DNA of 60,740 bases from Elusimicrobia bacterium HGW-Elusimicrobia-3. Lineage in GTDB: Bacteria > Elusimicrobiota > Elusimicrobia > Elusimicrobiales > UBA9959. The notes beneath the pieces were generated by a model. That model was not told the origin of the DNA and did not search any database. It saw only the letters and a list, made by a program, of their open reading frames with translations. The stretch is from contig PHAL01000008.1 in the NCBI GenBank assembly GCA_002840355.1, positions 1 through 60,740 on the forward strand, given 5' to 3'. Shown one piece after another: positions 49,874-58,644 of the stretch; within the stretch, counting starts at the first letter, position 1, and every line of letters begins with the position of its first letter. The translations under genes were made by a program, and so were the position numbers.

Positions 49874-51613
49874 ATGGAAAGCAAAGACATAGACAGGCAT
49901 TTGAACGAGATGTGGAAGAAAGTGGCCGGGAGCGACTACGCCCCCGAGAACTCGCCGCTGCCCCCCGACATACGCCAGTCCAACATGGAAACCGTCAGCT
50001 TCCTGCGCGCCAATTTCTCCAAAGCCGAAAGCGACTGGAAATCCCTGCTGGCGGCCAAGGACGCCCAGCTGCGCGACCTGAGCGGCCAGCTCGAGGAGAC
50101 CCGCGCCCACCTCGGCGAGATCAAGCAGCATTACCAGGAAGCCCGCGAGCGCGCGCTCAACGAGGAGATGGCCACCGCCCTGAACCTCGAAGAGTCCCGC
50201 ACGATGATAGAGAGCCAGAAGAAGAACCACGCCCGCGAGATCGCCCTGCTCAAGGAGATCCTCGAGCGCACCAAGGTGGAGATGGTCAGCCTGCAGGGCC
50301 GCATAGACGCCCTGCGCACCGAGCGCGACGAGTGGCATAAAAAATTTACCGGCCTGTCCGTGGAGCGAGCCGACCTGGCCGACGCCAGGGCCGGCCTGGA
50401 GGCCAAGCTGGCCGATTCCAAGGAAGCCGTGGAGAAGACCCTCTCCGAACTGCTCTCCGAGCGCAAGAACCGCCGCGACGACGCCGCCAAGCTCAAGGAC
50501 CAGGAAGCCCGCATCAAGGACCTGGCCGGCCGCCTCGAGGCCGCGCAGGCCAATTGGGACGCCGAGCGCACCCAGTGGCGCGAGCTGTGGGACCGCGAGC
50601 GCTCCGTGTGGGAGACGCACCGCCAGGAATTCGCCGTCTGGGAGGAGCGCCTGCGCTCCGAGCGCGAGGCCTGGACCCTCAAGATGCGCGAGCAGGAATC
50701 GAAAGGCGTCGAGAGCGCCGCCAGCCTGGCCAACGTGCTCAAGGAAAGCAGCCAGTGGTCCGAGAAGGTCACCCAGGTACTCAAGCTTTACGCCCTCAAG
50801 GGAGTGGAACTGCCCAGCGTGTTCGTCTCGGCTTCGCCCGACCAGGGCTTCATCCGGGCCCGCAAAAATGTCTCTCGCGCCCTGGCCATGGGTCTGGCCG
50901 GCCTGCTGCTGATGTCGGTGGCCGCCTGGCAGCTGTACTCCTACCGGGCCAAGGCGCATTACAAACTGCTCTCCTCCACCCCGCTCGACCTGCCCAACCC
51001 CTCCGGCCTGGCCGTGACCGATGAAGGCGTCTGGCTGGCCGACTGGAACAAGGGCCTGGCCCTCAAGGACAGTAAGGACCTGGCCACCCTGCGCGTGCTG
51101 CCGGCCCCGGCCGGCGCCCCGCTGCGCCCCGGAGCCATCACCGCCGCCGGCAGCGGCCTCTGGACCCTCGACATGGCCCAGCTGCGCTACGCCCGCCAGT
51201 CCTACCAGGACGGCGCCATAACCGAATCCGTAAAAACCCCCGGCCCGGCCCCGCAGGGCGCGGCCTGGGACGGCTACTCGCTCTGGGCCTTCGACGCCTC
51301 TTCCGGCCTGCTCTACAAGTACGGCCTGGACCCGGCCGCCGGGGCCTCGGCCACCTACCCCCTGCCCGGGCTCAAGAGCCTGGCCTCCATGCAGTGGGTG
51401 GACGGCCAGCTGTGGGTGCTCGACGGCGCCAATAAACTGCGCCGCTACGCCCTGAAGGAAACCGGCTTCAAAGAGGTATCCTCCCAGGCCTTCGGCCGCA
51501 ACAAAGCCGCGGCCTTCTGGGCCGAGGGCGGTACGCTCTGGGCCGTGGAAAAGGCGGGCACTTTGGGCGGCGGCTACGAGCTGAAGAAGTATTCGCTGAA
51601 GATATATAAATAA
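49874..51613 (+). CDS. Coiled-coil / single-TM / propeller-like protein
   Basis: 579 aa. Residues ~40-300 are an almost unbroken coiled coil (DLSGQLEETRAHLGEIKQHY...). Residues ~335-355 form a single TM helix (ALAMGLAGLLLMSVAAWQLY). Residues ~365-579 carry repeated Trp-Asp-type blades (GVWLADWNKGLAL; GLWTLDMAQLRYA; SLWAFDASSGLLYKY; QLWVLDGANKLRRY; TLWAVEKAGTLGG), like a small periplasmic beta-propeller. By the positive-inside rule the coil is cytosolic. It could carry a signal or force across the membrane; I do not recognise the family. Monocistronic. Confidence 0.7.
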   Translation: MESKDIDRHLNEMWKKVAGSDYAPENSPLPPDIRQSNMETVSFLRANFSKAESDWKSLLAAKDAQLRDLSGQLEETRAHLGEIKQHYQEARERALNEEMATALNLEESRTMIESQKKNHAREIALLKEILERTKVEMVSLQGRIDALRTERDEWHKKFTGLSVERADLADARAGLEAKLADSKEAVEKTLSELLSERKNRRDDAAKLKDQEARIKDLAGRLEAAQANWDAERTQWRELWDRERSVWETHRQEFAVWEERLRSEREAWTLKMREQESKGVESAASLANVLKESSQWSEKVTQVLKLYALKGVELPSVFVSASPDQGFIRARKNVSRALAMGLAGLLLMSVAAWQLYSYRAKAHYKLLSSTPLDLPNPSGLAVTDEGVWLADWNKGLALKDSKDLATLRVLPAPAGAPLRPGAITAAGSGLWTLDMAQLRYARQSYQDGAITESVKTPGPAPQGAAWDGYSLWAFDASSGLLYKYGLDPAAGASATYPLPGLKSLASMQWVDGQLWVLDGANKLRRYALKETGFKEVSSQAFGRNKAAAFWAEGGTLWAVEKAGTLGGGYELKKYSLKIYK

Positions 51614-51746
51614 ACGCATTATTTATATTGATTTATTATGAGCAAAATGGCAGAATTTGAAAGTGATTTTTGGCGCGCCGCCTCATAGCGGCGGCCAGGT
51701 TTTGCTTTACCGCGGTTTTACGCGCGGAGTCGGATAGAGGAAGATT

Positions 51747-54700
51747 ATGCTAAACAACGTTAAAAAGATCTTCGGCGCGCTGGCGCTGACGGCCGTTTTC
51801 GCCACGGCCGCCGCCGCGCAGCAGCTGTATATCAGCAATATCGCTGTCGGCGACGATGCCCCTAACGCGGATGGCTACTGCGACAACGGCACTCTCGGCA
51901 ACGATCGCTCTTTTGACACCAGCCTTACCGGGCAGGTCTGGAGCGACTCCGCCCTGATAGAATTCGAAAGACCCCGCCCCGGCACCTATCCCGGCAGCTG
52001 TCTTTCGCTCTGCGCCACCGTGGTCTGCGTCAGCACTGCGGGCGCCTTTGGCATAGACGAGATGACGTTTGAAATTTTTAAATTCGGCGCCGGTTCAAAC
52101 CCGCTGGATCCGGCCTCTACCCCGCCCATAAAGACCATCTCGATGTATAACATCGGTTACTGTAATAACACCACCTACCCGACTCCTACCACCATCGGCA
52201 CCTATTGCGCTAACTGGGACGGTTCATATAACCTGAACGGCATGTTCGGTAAAACCAACGGCCAATTCGGCTTTCGCACCAAGGTGCGCACCAACCAGGT
52301 CAGCGCCACGGCCGGCAATATTTCCATAGAGCAGACCTCGGCTTACCCCGGGCAGAACCAGATCCCCATACAGGTCAACGTCACCAACATCCATTCCGTG
52401 CGCTCCAGCCCCACCGTGGTGGGAAGGATTACCGGCGTCGCCGCGCAGCCCTATAATATTCATTATCGTCTTTCCAAAGACGCGATGGTCAACATCAACG
52501 TTTACAACGCTACCACCGCGGGCGCTCTGCCCCTGGTGCGCAACATTCTGGTTAACACCCCGCGCGTGGGCGAGGGCACCCCGGACGGAGCTTTGACCAA
52601 CGGCGACTTCTGGGACGGGCGCGACAACGACGGCAACATCGTTCCCGGCGGCAATTATCTGGTGCGCATCGAGGCCTCGTCCAACGACACTTTTCAGCCT
52701 CCCACGGACCTGGCCTGGCCGGCCACCTTTCAGGTCTCATTGGACCCGCTGCAGATAACCGACGTGGCGGTCAAGCCCCTGGGCGCCTCCGCCACCGATA
52801 CGGCCCTTATCAGTTATATGCTTACCGAAGCCGCCACCGTCTACGTGGACATATATACCCCCGGCACGGAAATAGACGTTAATGATAGTAGCGGCGAACC
52901 TACCTATGCCAACGGCACGCGCATCCGCCGTTTCGTGGAGCAGAAGGATACCCGCAAAACGGTTTCTACCCTGTGGGACGGCCGCGACAGCGCGGGCCGC
53001 CCGGTATGCGATGGCGACTACATGTATTCAGTTTACGCCGAACTGCCTTCCGCGGCCGGCGTGGGCGGCATTGTGCGTACGCGCAAGACCATGGTGGGGA
53101 CGGTGCCCGTCTCCCGAGGCAACGTGGTGGCGCTTATTACCCCGTCCTCCACAGTGATAGGCTCCACGCAGCAGGTGGCGGGCCTCAACCCGTTCTATTT
53201 CCGCTACACCCCGGCCCGCGACGCTTCCGTCAGCCTGACTATCAAGCAGATGAACGGCACCAGCGTGGTGCGCAACCTGGTGGTCGACGAGCAGCGCTTC
53301 GCCAACTTCATCAACCGCGAGGTCTGGGACGGCAAGGACAACAGCGGCTACTATGTGTCCAGCGGCACCTATCTCGCCGAGCTGGTGACCACGGACCCGT
53401 ACCAGTGCTCCGTGCTCAAGACCTCCACCCACACGGTCTCCTTCCCGGTGCACATGTTCCGCACCGTGGACCTGTATACCACCCCGCTGATGGGCGGCAC
53501 CTCCGACATGGCGCGCATCACCTTCGAGCTTTCGCAGCCGATGTACATGAAGTTCAATATCTACCCGCCCAGCACCGTCATAGATCCGTCGGTCTGGCCG
53601 CCCAGCGTGGGCGTGACCCCCAAGTATTCCGTGGAAGGCATGCGCCCCGGGCGCTACCGGATAACCGAGTACTGGGACGGCCGCGACACCAACGGCCGCA
53701 TGGTGGAGGACGGGCGCTACCCGTTCACGCTGGTGGCCTACAGCACCGGCACGACGCAGATCATGTACGCGACCGACAGGACCTACGGCTACGTGGACGT
53801 CTCGCGCGGCAAGATCATCTTCACGGCCTTCGACGTGATCCCGAACATCCCGCAGATGTACAACTCCTCCGACACGGTCAAGCTGCCCCCCTACGAGATC
53901 GACTACGCGCTGACCCGGCAGTCCCTGGTCTCCGTGGAGATCCTCGACGCCAACGGCGGCGCGCAGCACGGCCAGACGGTGGCCTACGTGGTGACCGAGG
54001 AGCGGGGCGTGCGCGACGGCGACATGCTCTATAACGACTTCTGGGACGGCCGCTACTCCACGCTCGACGGCGACGGGAATATCATCAGCGGCGACTTCGT
54101 GCCCACCGGCTCCTACGACGTGCGCATCACCGCCAAGGACATCGACATCGACCCGGACCTGAACTCCATGGCCACCGTGCAGATGACGATAGACGTGGAC
54201 CCGCTGCGCATCTACGACATCTCCATCGTGCCGCTGACGCTCGACAACATGGCCGTGGTCTCGTACCAGGTCTCCGAGCCTATGAAGGTGGTAACCAAGA
54301 TCTACAAGCCCGGCAGCGTGGTGCCTTCGGGCGACCAGGACCCTCCCGTGGGCCTGGTGAAGCGCATCATCGGCGTGCGCCCCTCCCGGACGCAGATCTC
54401 CGAGTACTGGGACGGCACGGACCTGACGCTCTCCAAGGTGGGCGACGGCAACTACGTCTTCAAGATCTACGGCTCCACCGTCACCGACGCCATCAGCACC
54501 ATCAACGGCGCCCTGACCGGCCCCACGACGCTGCTGGCGCCCGACGTGATCATCGCCAACATCCCGGTCACGCGCAGCGGCACGGCCGACCTGTGCGGGG
54601 ACTTCGCGAACGAATCCTTCTTCGCCCCGAACCCCTACGTCGGCACCAGCGGCTGGTTCAAGATCCCGGTCATCATGAACGGCTGGGTCAGCCTGCGGGT

Positions 54701-54950
54701 TTACAACATCGCCGGCGACCTGGTCTACAAGCGCAACTACGGCAACGAGGGCAGCCCGCGCGAGGGCGGCAATAATATCGACGGCAGCGGCAGGTGCGTC
54801 ACGACGCAGACGCACGAGGCCTGCTGGCCCAAGGTCAACAGCAGCGGCCGGACGGTGGCCCCCGGCGTGTATTTCGCCGTGCTCCGCTTCCAGGCCACGG
54901 ACGGCACCAGGGACGTCTGCCAGACGGTGAAGAAGATACTGATCCCGTAG
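51747..54950 (+). CDS. Large secreted protein with six FlgD-like Ig repeats and a sorting-domain-like C-terminus
   Basis: 1067 aa, signal peptide ending TAAAAQQ. Six units carry the FlgD/Ig-like loop WDGRDxxGxxVxxGxY: FWDGRDNDGNIVPGGNY, LWDGRDSAGRPVCDGDY, VWDGKDNSGYYVSSGTY, YWDGRDTNGRMVEDGRY, FWDGRYSTLDGDG, and YWDGTDLTLSKVGDGNY. The C-terminal ~90 residues (VSLRVYNIAGDLVYK ... VAPGVYFAVLRFQ ... VKKILIP) look like a type IX secretion C-terminal sorting domain, which shares this fold. A PorV-like barrel gene follows 39 bp later. Probably displayed on the surface; an adhesin or structural role is inference. Confidence 0.8.
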   Translation: MLNNVKKIFGALALTAVFATAAAAQQLYISNIAVGDDAPNADGYCDNGTLGNDRSFDTSLTGQVWSDSALIEFERPRPGTYPGSCLSLCATVVCVSTAGAFGIDEMTFEIFKFGAGSNPLDPASTPPIKTISMYNIGYCNNTTYPTPTTIGTYCANWDGSYNLNGMFGKTNGQFGFRTKVRTNQVSATAGNISIEQTSAYPGQNQIPIQVNVTNIHSVRSSPTVVGRITGVAAQPYNIHYRLSKDAMVNINVYNATTAGALPLVRNILVNTPRVGEGTPDGALTNGDFWDGRDNDGNIVPGGNYLVRIEASSNDTFQPPTDLAWPATFQVSLDPLQITDVAVKPLGASATDTALISYMLTEAATVYVDIYTPGTEIDVNDSSGEPTYANGTRIRRFVEQKDTRKTVSTLWDGRDSAGRPVCDGDYMYSVYAELPSAAGVGGIVRTRKTMVGTVPVSRGNVVALITPSSTVIGSTQQVAGLNPFYFRYTPARDASVSLTIKQMNGTSVVRNLVVDEQRFANFINREVWDGKDNSGYYVSSGTYLAELVTTDPYQCSVLKTSTHTVSFPVHMFRTVDLYTTPLMGGTSDMARITFELSQPMYMKFNIYPPSTVIDPSVWPPSVGVTPKYSVEGMRPGRYRITEYWDGRDTNGRMVEDGRYPFTLVAYSTGTTQIMYATDRTYGYVDVSRGKIIFTAFDVIPNIPQMYNSSDTVKLPPYEIDYALTRQSLVSVEILDANGGAQHGQTVAYVVTEERGVRDGDMLYNDFWDGRYSTLDGDGNIISGDFVPTGSYDVRITAKDIDIDPDLNSMATVQMTIDVDPLRIYDISIVPLTLDNMAVVSYQVSEPMKVVTKIYKPGSVVPSGDQDPPVGLVKRIIGVRPSRTQISEYWDGTDLTLSKVGDGNYVFKIYGSTVTDAISTINGALTGPTTLLAPDVIIANIPVTRSGTADLCGDFANESFFAPNPYVGTSGWFKIPVIMNGWVSLRVYNIAGDLVYKRNYGNEGSPREGGNNIDGSGRCVTTQTHEACWPKVNSSGRTVAPGVYFAVLRFQATDGTRDVCQTVKKILIP

Positions 54951-54989
54951 CGCCCGGTGACGAGCCCCGGGCGCTTAAGAGGAAAGTCT

Positions 54990-55973
54990 ATGAAAACCAA
55001 GAAAAGTTTACCGCTTCTCATCGCCGCGGCGGCGCTGCTGCTGGCGCCGCTGCCGCGGGCTTGCGCGGCCGACGCCAATGTCGGCACCGACGGCGCCGCC
55101 TTCATGAAGATCCCCACCGGCAGTCCCAGGGTGCAGGCCCTCGGCAACAACGGCGTCTCCCTGGTGGAGGGCGGCGAGGCCATGAACGTCAACCCGGCCG
55201 GCATCGCTTCGGCCCAGATGCGCGAGGCCTCTTTCTCCTACCTCAGCTGGATACAGGATTATGCCGGCCAGTACATGTCCTACGTGCACCCCATAGGCCA
55301 GTCCGTCATAGGCGTCAACCTGGCCTATTACGGCATCAAGGACTTCGACGTGCGCGACGCCGAGGGCAAGCCGCAGTACGGCGCGGACGTCAAGGTGCGC
55401 AACGGCTACGCCTCCCTCTCCATCGCCAAGGGCTTCTTCCTGGAGAAGTTCCTGGTGGGCGTCAGCGCCAAAGAGGTGCTGGAGGACAACTACACCACGG
55501 AGTACAAGAACCTGGTGTTCGACGTGGGCGCGGTGCTGCGGCTGGGCCGCAAGCTGTCGCTGGGCTGGGCCGGGCAGAATTATTCGGGCAAGAAGCACCA
55601 GGTGGTCAAGGTTACCCGCCTCGGCGGCGCCTTCGCCTTCAACCCTTTCGTCACGCTGGCGCTGGAGCAGAAGACCTACTCGGACCGCAAGGGCCGGCTG
55701 GGCGGCGGCGTGGAACTGAACCTGCCGGAAGAGCTGCTGCAGGTGGGCCGCGTGTCGCTGCGGGCCGGCTATTCGCCCTCGGACAGCCTGGGCAAGAACA
55801 TGACGGACAAGACGCTGGACAGCTTCGGCCTTAACGACGTGTCCGGCTGGTCCTTCGGCGTGGGCCTTTACAGCGCCCAGGCGCTGGGCTACGGCATCGG
55901 TTTCGACTACACCCTCGCGCCCTACGGCGCGCTGGGCAAGGCCAGCCAGATGGCGCTGCGCTTCCAGTTCTAG
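54990..55973 (+). CDS. PorV/UPF0164-like outer-membrane barrel
   Basis: 327 aa from ATG 54990 (AGAGGAAAG upstream). Signal peptide KSLPLLIAAAALLLAPLPRACA. Then GTDGAAFMKIPTGSPRVQALGNNGVSLVEGGEAMNVNPAGIA, the classic PorV/PorQ opening, and a strand-rich body ending in RFQF. PorV in Bacteroidota shuttles type IX cargo; the FlgD-repeat protein upstream carries a CTD-like end, so these two may work together. The pilus genes follow in the same direction 8 bp later. Confidence 0.8.
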   Translation: MKTKKSLPLLIAAAALLLAPLPRACAADANVGTDGAAFMKIPTGSPRVQALGNNGVSLVEGGEAMNVNPAGIASAQMREASFSYLSWIQDYAGQYMSYVHPIGQSVIGVNLAYYGIKDFDVRDAEGKPQYGADVKVRNGYASLSIAKGFFLEKFLVGVSAKEVLEDNYTTEYKNLVFDVGAVLRLGRKLSLGWAGQNYSGKKHQVVKVTRLGGAFAFNPFVTLALEQKTYSDRKGRLGGGVELNLPEELLQVGRVSLRAGYSPSDSLGKNMTDKTLDSFGLNDVSGWSFGVGLYSAQALGYGIGFDYTLAPYGALGKASQMALRFQF

Positions 55974-55981
55974 GGGAAAGC

Positions 55982-56158
55982 ATGACCGTCGCCCGCGGTA
56001 AGAAAAAAGGTCAGACGACCATAGAGTACCTCCTGGTGACGGTCTCCTTGCTGGTCGTCTTCGTGGTGATGTACAAGGCCCTCGCTTACGCGCTGGCCAA
56101 CCAGTTCAAGCGGGGCGGCATAGTGATCATACGGATGTACACCGAGTCGCCGCATTGA
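55982..56158 (+). CDS. Short class III (Flp-type) pilin-like protein, 58 aa
   Basis: ATG 55982 to TGA 56158. A basic leader ends KKKG|QTTIEYLLV, the prepilin-peptidase site with Glu5 of the mature chain, followed by a hydrophobic helix (TVSLLVVFVVMYKALAYAL). The tail is short and basic (FKRGGIVIIRMYTE). Flp-type pilins are processed by TadV-like peptidases in the inner membrane. This may be a minor pilin next to the major one at 56227. Confidence 0.8.
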   Translation: MTVARGKKKGQTTIEYLLVTVSLLVVFVVMYKALAYALANQFKRGGIVIIRMYTESPH

Positions 56159-56226
56159 TTTCAGGATCGTCTACCCGCGCCGGGGCCGAGAGGCCGAGGC
56201 GGGGGAAATTACGGAGGAAAAGTAAA

Positions 56227-56418
56227 ATGAATAAGATGTTCAAAAATCGCAAAGGCCAGAATACCGTCGAATACCTGCTGATGCTCGCGGTCGTAGTGGG
56301 CGTCGTGCTGGTGGCCGGCATGGCCCTCAAGAAGTACATGCCTACCCTGTTCTCCAGCATCCAGGGCATGATCAACGGCGCGGCTTCCAGCCTCGGCGCT
56401 TCCGGCGGCAACCAGTAA
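56227..56418 (+). CDS. Flp-type major pilin
   Basis: 63 aa, ATG 56227 with GGAGG 10 bases upstream. The leader MNKMFKNRKG ends at the peptidase site G|QNTVEYLLM, then a hydrophobic helix and a Gly/Ser/Ala tail (INGAASSLGASGGNQ). Size and motif match Flp pilins. A GC hairpin (56429-56462) follows and may lower read-through, giving more pilin than machinery. Confidence 0.88.
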   Translation: MNKMFKNRKGQNTVEYLLMLAVVVGVVLVAGMALKKYMPTLFSSIQGMINGAASSLGASGGNQ

Positions 56419-56428
56419 GCTGCCGGCT

Positions 56429-56462
56429 CCCGGGCCGCGGCGTTTCAGGCGCCGGGCCCGGG
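56429..56462 (+). terminator. Attenuator-like hairpin after the pilin gene
   Basis: A GC-rich stem (cccgggcc... / ggcccggg) with a bulge and only a short T-run. It probably gives partial termination between the pilin and the assembly genes. Confidence 0.5.
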
Positions 56463-56509
56463 CTTTGCAGCGGTCTTCCCCGGGGCGGTGCCCGGGAAGG
56501 TTTGCGTCT

Positions 56510-57034
56510 ATGGTTATTAAACGGTTCCCGGCGCGCTCGCGGGCTGCCGCGGCGTATTTGGCCGCCCGCCTGAAAAGGGCAGGGCAGGTCACTGTCGAGC
56601 TGTTGCTCGTGCTGCCGGTGTTCATGCTGCTGCTGTTCTTTATCATGGAGATGGGCAACCTTGGGTTCCACACCATCCTGGCGCATCACTGCGCCTACGA
56701 GATGGCCCGCGTAGGCTCGCTGGTGGCCGGCCCCAACGCCGGCAACATCTCCAGCGGCAGCGACAAGAGCCGGGCCGACGAAAAGATGGGGAAAGTGCTG
56801 GCGAAGATGTTCCCCAATACCCCCGGGGTCAAGGTGGAGAGCTCCATCCTGCAGACCCTCAAGGACCCGCAGTCGGAGCAGATGGGCGAGGACCTGCTGG
56901 TCACGCTGACCTACCCGGCCACGCTGGTCTTCCCGGGCTCGAGCCACGTGCTGGCCGACCCGCCCAAGCAGGCGCGCAAGAAGAAGATCATCGTGAAGGT
57001 CAGGATGCCGATAGAAAAACCGTTCTACAAGTAA
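56510..57034 (+). CDS. TadE-like pseudopilin
   Basis: 174 aa. A basic N-terminus, then GQVTVELLLVLPVFMLLLFFIMEMGNLGF, the TadE signature (G-Q-x-x-x-E helix). The rest is a soluble C-terminal domain. It is processed by prepilin peptidase and works as an assembly or priming subunit in Tad systems. Start ATG 56510. Confidence 0.82.
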   Translation: MVIKRFPARSRAAAAYLAARLKRAGQVTVELLLVLPVFMLLLFFIMEMGNLGFHTILAHHCAYEMARVGSLVAGPNAGNISSGSDKSRADEKMGKVLAKMFPNTPGVKVESSILQTLKDPQSEQMGEDLLVTLTYPATLVFPGSSHVLADPPKQARKKKIIVKVRMPIEKPFYK

Positions 57035-57094
57035 GGTTTATAGATTTAACACGGATTTAACGGTAAGTTAACAGTTTAATTGGAGAATATAGAT

Positions 57095-57850
57095 ATGGAA
57101 AAGAAAGGCATGCTCATTCCCGTGCTGCTGGCCCTCGCGGCGGCGGCTATTTACTGGTGGGTCCTGACCTCCAAGGAACGCTCGCTGGCCGCCCAGCACG
57201 AGCGCGCCACCGTGCTCTACGCCCGCTTCGACCTGCCCGCCCGCACGATCATGAACGTGGACCTCGTGGAGACCCGGGAAGTCCCGCGCATGTACATGGA
57301 GCAGGACGCCTACGAGGTGAAAAGCCAGTCCGATATCAAGCTGGTGACCAACCTGGTCACCGCCGTCCGCATCCCCAAGGGCAACCAGATCACCCAGAGC
57401 GCGCTGGTGTCGCTCAGCCCCGAGGCCGGCCTCTCGGTAAAGGTGCCGCCCGGCTACCGCGGCTGCGTGCTGCCGCTCGAGAACGACCTGCTGCGGCTCA
57501 TCAAGCCCGGCGACCGCGTGGACATCCTGGTGACCTTCGACGCCGTGCTCGGCGACAGCCGCAAGGAGAAGGTGACCGCGACGATCCTGCAGAACGTGCT
57601 GGTGCTGGGCGTGGGCACGAACCTGGGCCAGGGCCTCAACGCCGCCCAGGCCAAGGCCAAGGACGCGGCCGCGGCCGCGGACCAGTCCTTCTCCGAGAAG
57701 GCGGCGCTCAGCCTGGCGCTCAACCCCAACGAGGCCCAGTACCTGGCGCTCTCGATGAAACAGGGCGAGCTGGCCGTGGTGGTGCGCGGCCTCGGCGACG
57801 TGGAACTGCACCCGATGGAGATAGCCTCCTTCAAGAGGCTGATAAAATAA
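57095..57850 (+). CDS. cpaB: CpaB/RcpC-type Tad pilus assembly protein (SAF domain)
   Basis: 251 aa. An N-terminal TM helix (GMLIPVLLALAAAAIYWWVL) anchors a periplasmic SAF domain (LPARTIMNVDLVETREVP; VRIPKGNQITQSAL), followed by the RcpC-like GDRVDILVTFDAVLG region. It couples the secretin to the inner-membrane platform. ATG 57095 is chosen over an in-frame TTG at 57080. Confidence 0.85.
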   Translation: MEKKGMLIPVLLALAAAAIYWWVLTSKERSLAAQHERATVLYARFDLPARTIMNVDLVETREVPRMYMEQDAYEVKSQSDIKLVTNLVTAVRIPKGNQITQSALVSLSPEAGLSVKVPPGYRGCVLPLENDLLRLIKPGDRVDILVTFDAVLGDSRKEKVTATILQNVLVLGVGTNLGQGLNAAQAKAKDAAAAADQSFSEKAALSLALNPNEAQYLALSMKQGELAVVVRGLGDVELHPMEIASFKRLIK

Positions 57851-57860
57851 GGATACTTAT

Positions 57861-58583
57861 ATGAAAAAATTCCTTTTCGCCCTGAGCGCGCTGCTCTTGC
57901 CCGCCGCGGGCGCCGCGCAGTCCACCCAGATGGTCGCGGTCAGCGCGGATATCGTGGAGATCAGCGGCTCGATACAGAAGACCAGGGGCTTCTCCTGGAA
58001 CCAGTTCTTCGACTTCAGCGAGAAGAGCATCCCCGGCATCATCACGCTGGGCGACTTCGAGCGCAAGACGCAGCTGGCCGCCTCGCTCAAGCTGCTCGAG
58101 ACCGAGGGCAAGGCGCAGATGCTGTCCAACCCCAAGGTCATCACCAAGAGCGGCACGCAGGCCAACTTCACGGTGGGCGGCGAGATCCCCGTGCCCTATT
58201 CCAACAACCAGGGCGTCGGCGCCGAGTTCAAGAAGTTCGGCGTGATCCTGGTGGTGCTGCCGGTAGTGCTGACCGAGAAGAAGGATACCGTGGACGTGCA
58301 GATACAGCTGGAGGTTTCCAACCCGGACTATTCCAAGCCGGTCATCGCCTCGGGCACCACCATCCCGTCCATGATCACGCGCCAGATCCAGACCGAGGTG
58401 GAGCTCAAGAGCGGCGAGACGCTGGTCATCGGCGGCCTCAAGCGCAGCAACCGCAACGTTTCCAAGAACCGCGTGCCGATCCTGGGCAGCCTGCCCCTGA
58501 TAGGCGCCCTGTTCAGTTCCACCGACATCGTTGAGGAGCAGAGCTCGCTGTTCCTGTTCGTGACTTTCGACATCATCAAGTGA
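57861..58583 (+). CDS. Minimal secretin (CpaC/RcpA-like core)
   Basis: 240 aa, signal peptide LFALSALLLPAAGAAQ. Nearly the whole mature part is the secretin C-domain: LLETEGKAQMLSNPKVITKSG, then VELKSGETLVIGGLKRSN and VPILGSLPLIGALF, the last the family's most conserved block (VPxLGxIPxxGxLF). The N0/N1/BON periplasmic domains, usually 150-300 residues, are missing. It forms the outer-membrane pore; the short form raises the question of how it docks. It follows cpaB by 10 bp. Confidence 0.85.
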   Translation: MKKFLFALSALLLPAAGAAQSTQMVAVSADIVEISGSIQKTRGFSWNQFFDFSEKSIPGIITLGDFERKTQLAASLKLLETEGKAQMLSNPKVITKSGTQANFTVGGEIPVPYSNNQGVGAEFKKFGVILVVLPVVLTEKKDTVDVQIQLEVSNPDYSKPVIASGTTIPSMITRQIQTEVELKSGETLVIGGLKRSNRNVSKNRVPILGSLPLIGALFSSTDIVEEQSSLFLFVTFDIIK

Positions 58584-58644
58584 CGGCGCGGCCGTCGGCC
58601 CGGTGAAAGCCGGGAGTCAGCGTGAGCAGTTCAGCCGAGATCAT

